Below, piece by piece: positions 20,001-30,600 of a stretch of DNA of 64,000 nucleotides (position 1 is its first letter; each line of letters opens with the position of its first letter). Origin of the DNA: Gibbula magus. Taxonomy: Eukaryota > Mollusca > Gastropoda > Trochida > Trochidae. The stretch is taken from assembly GCA_936450465.1 (NCBI GenBank), contig OW388291.1, positions 38,530,873 through 38,594,872 of the forward strand, in the 5' to 3' direction. A program made the translations under genes and the position numbers. Below the pieces are notes generated by a model. That model made no database searches and was not told where the DNA came from. It saw only the letters and a program-made list of their open reading frames with translations.

Positions 20001-20990
20001 TGTCAGTTTATTCACGAACGCGTATCTCATGACCTAACTACCTATGCTGCTTCACAGACGTGTGTTGAGAACATGTTGGTAGTCTCTAGAAGTTCGGGTG
20101 ATGAAGAATGAGACCCATTTCTTTATAAAACTTCCCTGTTCTGTCACCTGCTTGACGAGGGCATTAGAATCTATATCGAAACGTTCGAGTCAGGTTCCAT
20201 CGCAATGAATAACAACTACATGTACGTGGTTGCAGGCTTTCCTCTGTAATAACAGCTGCCGAAGTGGTACATTTGTGAAAGTACCGGTAGTGTTAAAATG
20301 ATCTAACCTTTTTACCTTTCCTGTCTAACGCTAATTCGTCAACATTCGTACGCTTCGTTTCAACGCAGAGTCACAATGACAATCGTGTTGCAGGCTTTCT
20401 TCTTGGTGTATTACTTACCGCCACCAAATAACGGAAACAGTGATAAAAGCAGCATTACTATCTCAATCAACTCGCTTAACTTTTGACCTAAAGAAAACGG
20501 GCTTAATCATAAATTTTTTTTAAATGATCTCTTTGTCTGATACTTTGTTTCTTGAATATTGCATCATGGTATGGGTTCCCCTGGCTCTCTGAGAGATGTG
20601 CGCTGCGCAGCGAACTGGGGAAATTCTGATAAGTATTCTCTCAGCAGATGCTTTAACCGACATGACGTCATCGGATGAGTCAATTCGTTCATTGTTAATT
20701 GGCCTGGATTCTAATTATGTCATGACCCATTGACAAACTATCCGTTTTCAGAGAAAATTTGCTGTGTAAAGGCGTGATATTGTCAATGAAGTATTCGTCA
20801 TCGGCGAGATATTTCATTTTGTTGAGTTGTCACAGTTGCACCCTTCGGATATCCGTAATGATTCAAAACTGCAAACGAATTTTATTATTTTCCCATAGAA
20901 TTTAATTGTCCGTGCCGCCCCTAGGTTTTCTTTGTTATTGTGTAACATTATCTATTTTACCAAGAAACGAAACAAATTATCATATTTATA
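20001..20990. other. Intergenic, nothing firm
   Basis: GTTGCAGGCTTTC occurs twice about 160 bp apart (20231, 20389), perhaps an old duplication. No gene seen. Confidence 0.45.
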
Positions 20991-20995
20991 CGAGA

Positions 20996-21011
20996 GAGAG
21001 AGAGGAAGAGT

Positions 21012-21085
<74 letters not shown>

Positions 21086-21370
21086 TGGAATGAAATAGGA
21101 GGAGGCATTAAGAGAGTGAACTAGGATAGGGGTAAAATTGAGACTGAATGAGCGAAAGAACGAGGGGAACGAGAAATAAGAGAGAGATTGTAAGTGAGAG
21201 AAATGATGTATGAGAGACAAGGATAGAGAGAGACAGACAAAGAATGAATGAGAGAGACAATGAGCGAGAGAGAGACAGACATAAAGAGAGACAAAGATAG
21301 AGAGGGCAGACCGAGAATGTAAGTGAGAGACATAGAGACAGAAAGAGAGACTAAGAGAGACAGAGAGTGA
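20996..21370 (+). repeat. (GA)n microsatellite and purine-rich dispersed repeat, copy 2
   Basis: (AG)n at about 21017-21080, followed by the GGATAGGGGTAAAA / GCGAAAGAACGA / AATGTAAGTGAGAGA series shared with 12163-12410. The tract is nearly all purine on the + strand for about 370 nt. Confidence 0.85.
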
Positions 21371-21939
21371 AGAAGAGACGTTTGTTATGGATGTTTGTTT
21401 TCCAGCATATAGAACGAACCAAAACTACATTCATTTGTTATGTATCTGATGTAAACTTCCCCATTACCCACATCAAGAGAGATGATATACATCAAGCTGT
21501 ATGTACATCCTGTCATGGTTTTAACACAATTTCAATGACTTGATTCTTACTCAGGAAATTGACACTAAAATGTACGCGGACGTGAAATGTACATGGGAAC
21601 AGAATAAGGAAACTTTTCCTTAGATGTAAAATTATTCAGAAATAAACATTTTTGAATGTTTCTCAATGCAAACTGGTTTCGAAACTTTTAATATGATTAT
21701 GAAAGTAGTTCTTTTCAGGCTTTCTTTAATAGGAAATGTTGAAATCTTTAATTCAAATCGACAATTTGAGTTTCAATTTCATTCTTCCCGCTCAATGTAT
21801 ATCACTGTTATAAATGCCCTTCAAAGATTTGACTGTTTCATATCTTGTGAAAATGCTACTTGTTTAATTAAGTCAGAAACAGTATAGGTTATCCAATATT
21901 TCCTTTTGAACCGTTCAGCTTTCTGACAACACAATACAT

Positions 21940-22250
21940 GTATGCATTGGATGACATATGTAATCATCTTACATCCCAATGTATATGCATGGGAGGACAT
22001 TTGTGTTAATCTGACGTCATAGTGTATATTGCATTGGGAGACATTTGTGAATATCTAACATGCCAACATATATGCATGGAATGGCCTTTGGGACATTTTG
22101 ACTGCATAGAAGGGCCTTTGGGACAATCTGACTGCATTGAAGTGTATTTGGGATAATCTGACTGCATGGAAGGGTCTTTGTGATAATTTTACATTGTAGT
22201 GTATATATGCATTGGGAGACATTTGCGATAACATGCCATCCCAACATATA
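21940..22250 (+). repeat. Degenerate ~45-bp tandem repeat (TATATGCAT...CATTTGGGA...)
   Basis: Successive units of the type ATGCATTGGGAGACATTTG...ATCCCAATGTATAT. The array resumes after 22661 (22662-22740), so it is interrupted by the element at 22246-22661. Confidence 0.75.
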
Positions 22251-22661
22251 CTCATGGTAAAAATGGTTGACACCCCCTTATAGTTATAGGAATGAAATGT
22301 TATATAAACAACGTAACGTGTCAGTTTCGATTTTTTGGGGGGTAAAACATGTAACTACATGATGTCTTTTTGTGAATAGTGTCCTTGAGCATTTGTTATT
22401 TCTCCACTTGTACTTTAAAATACCAAATAAAGGGAAATATTAGAAAAATTAAATTTAGTCAAAAGAGTTCATTCCTTGTGCCTTGACATCTTGGCATTGG
22501 TACATTATTACAGTGTTTGAGTGTTCTCATTTCTGTTATAATAAATAAGTAAAAGATGAATTTGAAAAGAAATATATATACTGAATTCACATATACCCCA
22601 AATCGTTCATTTTATTCCTATTACGATTAGGGGGTGTCAACCATTTTTACCATGAGTATAT
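22246..22661. mobile_element. MITE-like insertion with 33-bp perfect inverted ends
   Basis: 22246-22278 and 22629-22661 are exact inverted copies, with the ends reading ATATACTCATGGTAAAAATG inwards. The 350-bp interior has no tandem units, whereas the same direct repeat lies on both sides, so it looks inserted into the array. CATG at both edges may be a target-site duplication but is palindromic. Confidence 0.7.
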
Positions 22662-22740
22662 ATGCACTTGAGAACCTTTGGGATAATATGACATCCCAAT
22701 GTATATATGCACATATATTTGTGAAAGCTATGCATCAAAG

Positions 22741-23540
22741 GGCGTTTCCACAATGCATTCCAAACTCACTTCCAACACTGCATTACCATGAAGTATATAC
22801 ATGCAGGTTCGTATTTGTACATGGATTTATTTTCCTAATATGATACATTAGAACAACAGGGTTGACCCCGGGTCAACGAAAACAATACTTCTCCATATTT
22901 TCCCAAGATCCACTCCCCAGGAGCATGGTATAGTGTTACCAATATTGAAGTTTGGCATGGTCAGAAGCTTGAATCGAACCAAATCCAAGAATACAATCAC
23001 CCTATACTTCTCTTGAACATAACATATAGTCGCTAATATGAATACTGTTGGGAAATTGTCCAAACAAGAAATATAGCCATATAACCATCATGCTTTAAAG
23101 AATAAATCAGATATGACTGAACAATAAATATATTATTTCCAGGAATCTTAAAGGGGCTGTAATTTTTTTATTTTTTTTTACCAGTTTTATTTTTTTCGAA
23201 TTTCCCATTTAAAATGATAGTTTATGTCATTTATATGTACTTTAAAGGGTAAAACATCTTATTACAAACCAATTATCCGTAGTGGTAATAACGGTGTTGC
23301 GTATAAAGCAAAATTACAAAAACGATTCCCATTGCTTTAACGAACTATGTACATTCTTTTTTAACTTGATTTATCGATAGAAGGGTGTTTTACTATTGGT
23401 GACAATATTTTTTTCAAATACATTTCATCAACTTATTTGAGCGAAAAACGTGCTTCTGCCCTTTAAGAGACATTTCAGGCTTGATGAGCTGATAATGAAA
23501 TAAAATAAAAAGGAACCTCTTCGTTTTCAGACATTAAGTT
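22741..23540. other. Intergenic, nothing recognised
   Basis: AT-rich sequence with T-runs near 23160-23210. No gene or repeat boundary seen. Confidence 0.45.
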
Positions 23541-24060
23541 CTACACTGTCGGCCAAAAGAAACGTCTACCAGATATCTTATCAGATTTCGTAAAAACTAT
23601 AATGAATAGTTTAGCAATATTATAGAATTATGACGTTGCACCATTTCAGCATTATATACCTAGAGTTCAGAAGTCGTCATGTCACAAAAGAATGGAGATT
23701 GTTGAAATAAGACAACATAATTGTTCAGTTTTCGATCAGAGCTTGGTCAGACAAACATTTGAAACATATTTTCATAAAACCACGAGCAACAATACAGTCA
23801 CGCATTTAAGTGGTGATGACGCTACAGGTGTACGGTAGTTACAGTGCAGGTGAATAAACCGGAAATAGCGGTCTTCATTGGGCGTGGTTTTCATGAATGT
23901 TATTGACTCGAAACACAGTTTTTCCACGATTTAAATGGACTTTCATATTAATTATTGTTTCAGCATAACGTGGAGACCAGCATTAATTATATTTCAGGAA
24001 TAATGTCATCTTTCATTTTAAGGAAAACCAAGTAGGCGTTTTTTTTGGCCGACAGTGTAG
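23541..24060. mobile_element. 520-bp Tc1/mariner-type MITE
   Basis: Terminal inverted repeats CTACACTGTCGGCCAAAAG at 23541 and its inverse at the right end (24042-24060), extending to 24 bp with one mismatch. A TA lies at each outer edge, the Tc1/mariner target. No transposase frame is inside. Confidence 0.82.
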
Positions 24061-24650
24061 ACTTGTTATCATGTGATGTAGACTTGCTTTGGCTCTTCAT
24101 TATTATACGGGTATAACGACCAACGCTATGGTATGTTGTGTGGTGGTTATGAACAAAACTTTCAAAGATTGGAATGGAGGTGTGAAACTGCTCAACTGTC
24201 AAAATATATTGGCTTTTTATATGCATATATCTAACAATATTTCTCACTATCATAGCTGAGAGGGTTATTTTTCTCCATTCTCCTTAGATGAGATCTTCTT
24301 TGTATAAGTTGGTCTCACTCAGTTGTGTAGTTGTACAGGCCATTAATATTTGCAATATCATTGTTATTTATAGATATCTAATGCACTGCAAACATGATTC
24401 GGTACACCAAACCTTCTTTAAATGCATTTTGAAGCCACGCTAAAAAATAGAGCCATTGGCTCTGTAGCTCATCAGGGTTTATATTGTTTCTTGTTGTAGA
24501 CTGAAACAGATTGTTTTCTAGATAAAGTATAATCCCTTCATATGACCGTGAAAAATTCCATGATCAACGAAATTGTTTAGTGTCAGTGAATAAAGAAAAC
24601 ATGACTTCAAACCACATTTTGAGGAAAGTGGCTGTCCATGTATAAAGATT
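24061..24650. other. Intergenic, nothing recognised
   Basis: No coding or repeat signal beyond AT-richness. Confidence 0.45.
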
Positions 24651-24654
24651 CCTG

Positions 24655-25450
24655 AAAAATCTTCTAGGTCGTTCTGTTCTGGAGAAGAATATGAATACAG
24701 GGGTTGTAAGACATGGCCTGTGATGCCCACATTTTGGGTCACAGGTTCACCAAACCTACAATTTAGAATCCCAATTGTCTAAAGATCTGCACACAACAGT
24801 TCAGCCTTCTAGGTGTTTTATTCCAGAGAGGAAGATGAAAATAGGTGCTTAGGTCATGGCCTGTGAGGCCTTTATGTGGTGCCGCGGGGTCACCAAATGT
24901 ACAATTTAAAATCCACATGGCTAAAGAGTAAGACTAAAATTTAGTCTATGGAATTTTTTTAGTTACTATACTTTCAATCTTATCGTTTTATATTGTTCAA
25001 TACTTCCAGTTCCATGTGTATTCAGTTTATCTAGGCTTGCTGAATAAAAATCTAGACTGTATTAAAGGCTCTTAGTATCTCCATTGGCTAAAGAGTCTGT
25101 ACATATTTGTTCATCATTTTAGGTCGTTTTGTTCTGGAGAACAAGGTGACAATATGTTTTAGGTTATGGTCTTAGGGGCCTTTATTTGGGGTCATAGGGT
25201 CACTAAATTCTACAATTTAGAATCCCCCTAGGCCAAGAAGTATGTACATAAAATTTTAGATCTTTTTGTTCTGGAGAAGAAGATGAAAATATGTTTTAGG
25301 TTATGACCTGTGGGGCCTTTATTTGGGGTCACAGGATCACCAAATTCTACAATTTAGAATCCCCCTAGGCCAAGGAGTATGTATATATACATAAAATTTC
25401 AGCTCTCTAGAGTTATCGGTTCTGGAGAAGAAGTCGAAATAGCGAAATGT
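24655..25450 (+). repeat. Diverged ~130-190-bp tandem repeat, about five copies
   Basis: Repeated order: GTTCTGGAGAAGAAGATGAAA, then GGTCATGGCCTGTGAGGCC, then GGGTCACAGGATCACCAAA, then TACAATTTAGAATCCCC. Copies start near 24670, 24820, 25130, 25265 and 25415. The last two full copies are most alike. Confidence 0.8.
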
Positions 25451-26150
25451 TTACGGATGGACATGTCATATAAGTCCATCGGGCTTTTCAGACCTAATTA
25501 GCTAAAAGAGAAGAAAATATTCGGTATTTTTTTAGATATTATCTACTGTTATCTCTAGAGCGGCAGTGTAAGTAGTTCAACACCGAGAAAAGCCAAGGCG
25601 AAAGTGCATCGCCCTGAACCATACCTCTCGTTACTTATGACTATTTTAAACCCACAAAGAGCCCAATCATTTTTTCACAACGAATTCAGCTTGTGACCAC
25701 CAGTATTTAAGGAACGTTAACTTTTTACTATTTGTCATTGTATTTTCTTGGGACTTTTAATTAATAGATGTTCTGTTTATATAAACATAGACTGGTCTTA
25801 AGCAGGGTTATAAAATCATGCTACACGTGTAACTGAATAATGCAAGACCCAACACTTTTCCTCTTCATATATTAACGGATACACACACTCGAGAGCAAAG
25901 AAAAGCAAAAGGTACATCGCCCAACACCAGGTTCCAACAGAACGTCGATATTATTACTGTACCCTTTACTGTTCTCACTCTTTTCGAGTATTTAGACACA
26001 AAGAAATGTCCGGTAAGAGTGCATGACCCTGCAGTATTCCAAATATACCTAGCCCACCAAACATTTCAACCTTTACAATGCCCCCGTTTGAAAATATGAA
26101 CCCCCTTGGACAATGTTTCAACTGTATTTCTATAAATACGAATGATCTGA
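25451..26150. other. Intergenic, nothing recognised
   Basis: No support for a gene or a repeat. Confidence 0.45.
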
Positions 26151-26156
26151 ACACAG

Positions 26157-26200
26157 GTATAACACCTATATAACACCTATATAACACCTATATAACACCA
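26157..26200 (+). repeat. 11-bp minisatellite (ATAACACCTAT)n
   Basis: Four short units in a row: TATAACACCTATATAACACC and continuing. Confidence 0.9.
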
Positions 26201-26294
26201 GTCCGTGTGTTCCACATATACCTAGCACACCTTGAGATCCTCTGTTCTCAGGCACCTAGTAACCCAGAGATGGTTCCTTCCGAATTACCTCAGC

Positions 26295-26307
26295 GTTGCT
26301 AGGCAAC
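26295..26307. promoter_or_regulatory. X-box-like (RFX) motif
   Basis: GTTGCTAGGCAAC, two near-palindromic RFX half sites. It is intergenic, about 1 kb beyond the Rho gene stop. Motif match only. Confidence 0.35.
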
Positions 26308-26619
26308 ACAAATAAACGCCCTGACTTGATTGAGGGTTTCCAACGTTAGAGGAACAATGATTTTTTCGTCTGGAGGTTGAAAGATATTTGACTTCTTGAA
26401 AATATTTTATTTTATTTAAAAGAAAGGTGGGGCATATACTTCAAAACGTTAAAAAGAGAAATGCTATCTGAAAATGGGTAATGTAGGATGACTTTCCTCG
26501 AAATTATGGAAAGCTTTCGAAAGATGTCTGCAACAGTAGGACGAATTTAAACTAATATATGTATTGCATAGGCAGAGCCTTCAAAGAATAATAACGAAGA
26601 ATATATATATATTTCATTT

Positions 26620-26625
26620 TTTATT
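26620..26625 (-). terminator. Candidate polyadenylation signal for the Rho gene
   Basis: TTTATT on the + strand (AATAAA on the minus strand), about 650 nt beyond the stop. Other candidates lie at 26406-26416. AT-rich context makes this weak. Confidence 0.25.
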
Positions 26626-26884
26626 TTTATAGAAAAATATGGAATCTCGTTTTTTGTACAAAAATATATCATGGTGAAAATAAATATCAAGCAAACCATG
26701 TGACTAAGTTCTTCACAAAACAATGATAAATATCTATAATTGTCATTCCATCGCCTCTAAGTGTCAATCTTTCATCCATTCGCACATCTTTTCTCGCGTC
26801 TAATGGTTCTATGAGAACCGGAAATACTCCAAGCCGGTCACGTGACGTCGGACGTCGTCTACCCGATGTTCCCAATAAACTGCA

Positions 26885-27035
26885 TGGACCCGTTCAGGTC
26901 AGAATGTTTCAGAGACGACGATAGAAACCAGTCTGTATCCGACAATGATGACCCTTTCAGATCAGAATGTTTCAACATTAGCGACCCTTTCAGATCGGTC
27001 TGTGTTAACAATGGCGACCCTTTCAGTTCAAATCT
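26885..27035 (+). repeat. Short imperfect tandem repeat (GACCCTTTCAGATCAGAATGT)
   Basis: Four copies of GACCCTTTCAG-TCAG with spacers of 20-50 bp. The resulting 67-codon open frame has DPFRS repeats, but I see no gene structure around it. Confidence 0.65.
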
Positions 27036-27276
27036 GCATTGTTAATACTGACGTATGGAATACTGTTTGATATCACAATAAACTCCCTTACGGGACTACA
27101 CAAGTGTAAAGCTTTGTTCGGCTGACTAGATGAACACTGTATTGCACTGCTGAGTGACATCTGCCCAACTTGGCGCCAAAACTCACACCGTGACGTCTGC
27201 ATCGAACAAAAAGCCCGGATGCAGAAAAAGGACTAGGATCCTTGCTGTTGCGACCATCTTTGTAAAGGGAGATAAC

Positions 27277-27669
27277 TCAGATGATCTCACAAGTCGCACA
27301 GCAGTTGTCGTCCTTGGGTCGATGTGACCTCAAACCGCAGTCCACGGCGCTCTCCTTCAATCTCGTGGCTCCAGCTTCGGTCATGGACGAACATTCGACG
27401 TACTCGGCTCCTATTTTTGACGCCATCTGAAGCCCCTCTTTCGTCTGGACGTAAAGATGAGGGTTGTAGTTCTTCTTGTGTTCAGCTTCATCGCGAATGT
27501 CAACCTGTGTCCCGACAAGGATCAGTTCACTCTCAGGCGAATAGTGCGTCACTTCCGGTACCCATGTCTGCAGGACACTCTTCAAGGATTCTGGGTTGGC
27601 CACGGAGAAGCAGATGAGGAACACGTCACAGTTCATGTAGGCGAGAGCTCGCAGTCGGTCAAACTCCTC
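27277..27669 (-). CDS. Rho GTPase exon 3 (G4, G5, CAAX)
   Basis: Acceptor TGTTTCCAG (minus strand), then GAGGAGTTTGACCGACTG (EEFDRL) following DTAGQ. It ends TGC GAG ATC ATC TGA. Confidence 0.93.
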   Translation of the reverse strand, partial: EEFDRLRALAYMNCDVFLICFSVANPESLKSVLQTWVPEVTHYSPESELILVGTQVDIRDEAEHKKNYNPHLYVQTKEGLQMASKIGAEYVECSSMTEAGATRLKESAVDCGLRSHRPKDDNCCATCEII

Positions 27670-30600
27670 CTGGAAACAGAAATAGATGTGTTAGAAACGT
27701 GTAGAAATATACATACACATATAATGATTTAGGATTAATATAAGAGTCATAATTTGCATAAGACACCAGGATACGAATGCTCTCGTTTGGTATGACAATG
27801 TACGATATATAACGTAGATTAAAACAGAATAGACAATCAAATGTTGGCAAAAGGCTACATATGATATTGTTGTGTATGTATTTAACCAGAATTAGCATTT
27901 ACAGTATAAGGAACTAGTATTTTATGTAAGAGCGTATATACGTTTTAGATGTACACTAACTGCCCTTTCACACTGGTTATTGTTAGTCTGTATATCATCA
28001 GGCATTGCGTCATTTGGGCGTCCTAAGTAAATCTATTTAAGGATGATTAAGACAAAAATACGCACCTGTCCCGCTGTGTCGAATATACTGAGAACATAGG
28101 GCTTCCCGTCTACTGTTGTGGTGGCTGAAAGCAAAAATACATAATTAGCTAATTACAAATAATAGCGCCCAATTTGTCAAACATTACGATTGCATGATAC
28201 ATTAAACCAAAATGCCGTACAAATGTTATTGTGAGGCATTTAACTTATCTGCACTATCAGCTTTGAAAACAAATTGCTGATTTTACGAACTGAAGGTAAC
28301 TATAGTTTCGTTTCAGGATATAACTGCTTTACAATGTTACACAAATTGTTAAGAAATTGGCGGTATCTGTATAGAGTTTTCTATGAACATATTCCCAATA
28401 TATATGTAACGGTAATGTATTCACCAAGGCTGTTCACATTTGTGCGATATGGTTACTGAATTACATAAGAAAATTTGACCGCCTAATGTAGCGAAATAAC
28501 GGTAACTGCATGCACAATCGCGGGATTTATTTGGTAACGGAGTGTGAAACGTTTCACTATTACGCCGAATTACGTAGGGCGTACGTGGAGAGTGACGTAT
28601 AGTGAGTGTGCCCTTTGGAGATATTTTCACCTCCCTGGGTGAAGAAATATTTATGTAATGATGCGGTATAAACAAAACCTAGAATTTATTTGTTCAAGGT
28701 GGAAAGCCATGTTTATATTCACGTGTTGTTCCATCTTTTCATATGATATTAACTGTCATCATAAACCATGATTATTATCTCAACTACATATACTCAAAGA
28801 AGTATGTTCCTTTTCAAACCTCAGTCTTCTCGTAATAATTTCATTTACTAAAAAAATAAACGACCGGAAATAGTTATTTCCCAAGTCTTTATTTAATCAA
28901 TCAATTTCCATGGTCAAACATCAACACGTTGTGAACAAATACGAAAAAAATTCATCGAAATGTTTACACTTTCCAATAATATAACATTATCATAAATAGG
29001 AATCAATTTCGGTTGTCAATCAACACCTATACCGTGTTCAAACATCGCCGTGTCAATCGGTTGCATGTTTTCCAACAAAGGTTGTCGATTGCTATCAATC
29101 ATTATGTAATGTACTGCTCGTGTGGCAGTTGATTGACACTTGATTACAAACATTCGCCCTCGGCTAAAGCCTTGTCGGGACCTATGTCCGCCGAATGCCA
29201 ACAAGTCGTGCAGATGTGGATAGCCTGAGGCGAAACATCGCATTATTTACATCCTACAACATAGATTATCTGGATAAGTCTAAATAAGTAATCTGATAAC
29301 GTGCAAGCCATCAAAAGTCGCATTTAGTCACGTCGTGCATAAGTAATAAGTATTACTTATTAAGTATAAGTATTTGAAGTAAAAGTTGGCAACTTATTTT
29401 GACAAATGGCAAGACGTGTTTCCTTTTAACTTTTTAATATAAATATAAATTTTTCTTTTAAATTTACAAAAGTGACTATACATATTTCTCTTTACAAGTT
29501 AATTTTTCGAGAATTTCACGTTTTTAAACAGAGAAAATGTTCGTGTTTAAAACACGTTCGTTTTTGTTGCATTGTACCTCTGTCGCCATAAATCACATCA
29601 CGTAACTACGCACGTGCTCTAACAAAGCCACAAGAAGACTACGGGTGTGATCTATGCGTAATTTACATGATTACGTCTGCTCGCAACTTAGTACGGCGCC
29701 AAGCCAAATCTTAGTGTTGAATTTGAACGTGAAGAGGGAAGGTTATAACATCTAAATTATTTAATGTAATTTTGCGACCCGAATAATGCATGACATAATA
29801 CAAAATAGAAATCAATTATTCGCGTGTGTAAAAATTGATAGAAAATGCGTTACAAAATTGCAATACGCAATCATGGGGTTGTGTCATTTTCATTTCAAAC
29901 ATCATGTTTAGATTTTCATATAAGAGTTTATATCAGTCCAAATTCTTAAAATACACAGACAATTCTTAGCTGGTGATAAACAATATTTATTACGGTCAAA
30001 CATTAACCCTACCAATCATATATCAGGCGGTATTACAATATCAAGGCAAGGCAACGCCGTCCTTCACTGACGCTTGACAACACGAATTTCACACAGTTCA
30101 CAGGCAAAACATGCGTAATCGTTTCCTGAACGCAATAATTATTAATTATTAGGGCGAAACTAGACCATCAGCCTATCCTTGGATTCTTCCATGAGACATA
30201 GTGTGGTGTGATGCTATTAATTCGGTCAACGTAAGTGTTATTGTATTAATTGGGTAAGTAATGGGAATTATGACTCATACAGTGGATAGCGAACTGCACT
30301 ATCATACCTAGTTGAATATAAGAGGTTCCAACAGTAACACTAGGACTTGTCACATTTTGGAATCGCTATGGCAGCTTTAGACGATTTATTTGAAGTTTCT
30401 AATGGATTGGGCATTGGGCAGAAAATATAGTCTTTTCATTGTTTTATTTTCAGGAGAATTTGTACAATATTTATTGAGAAAAAAGCAATCTTTCAGAATG
30501 TCAGTGCAATTAAATGTTTATTCATGTTGCATGGTTTCAGTTGGAGATATTCTTGTGAATGTTTTGTTGGTATAGAATCGAAAATTATATAAATGAATAA

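Noticed and set aside
20150..20195. Second hammerhead-like stretch (TTGACGAGG...CGAAACG)
   Set aside because: The CTGATGA/CTGACGA core is not intact (CTTGACGA) and no stem II pairs.
26842..27045. 67-codon + strand frame with DPFRS repeats
   Set aside because: Explained by a short tandem DNA repeat; no gene context or homology recognised.
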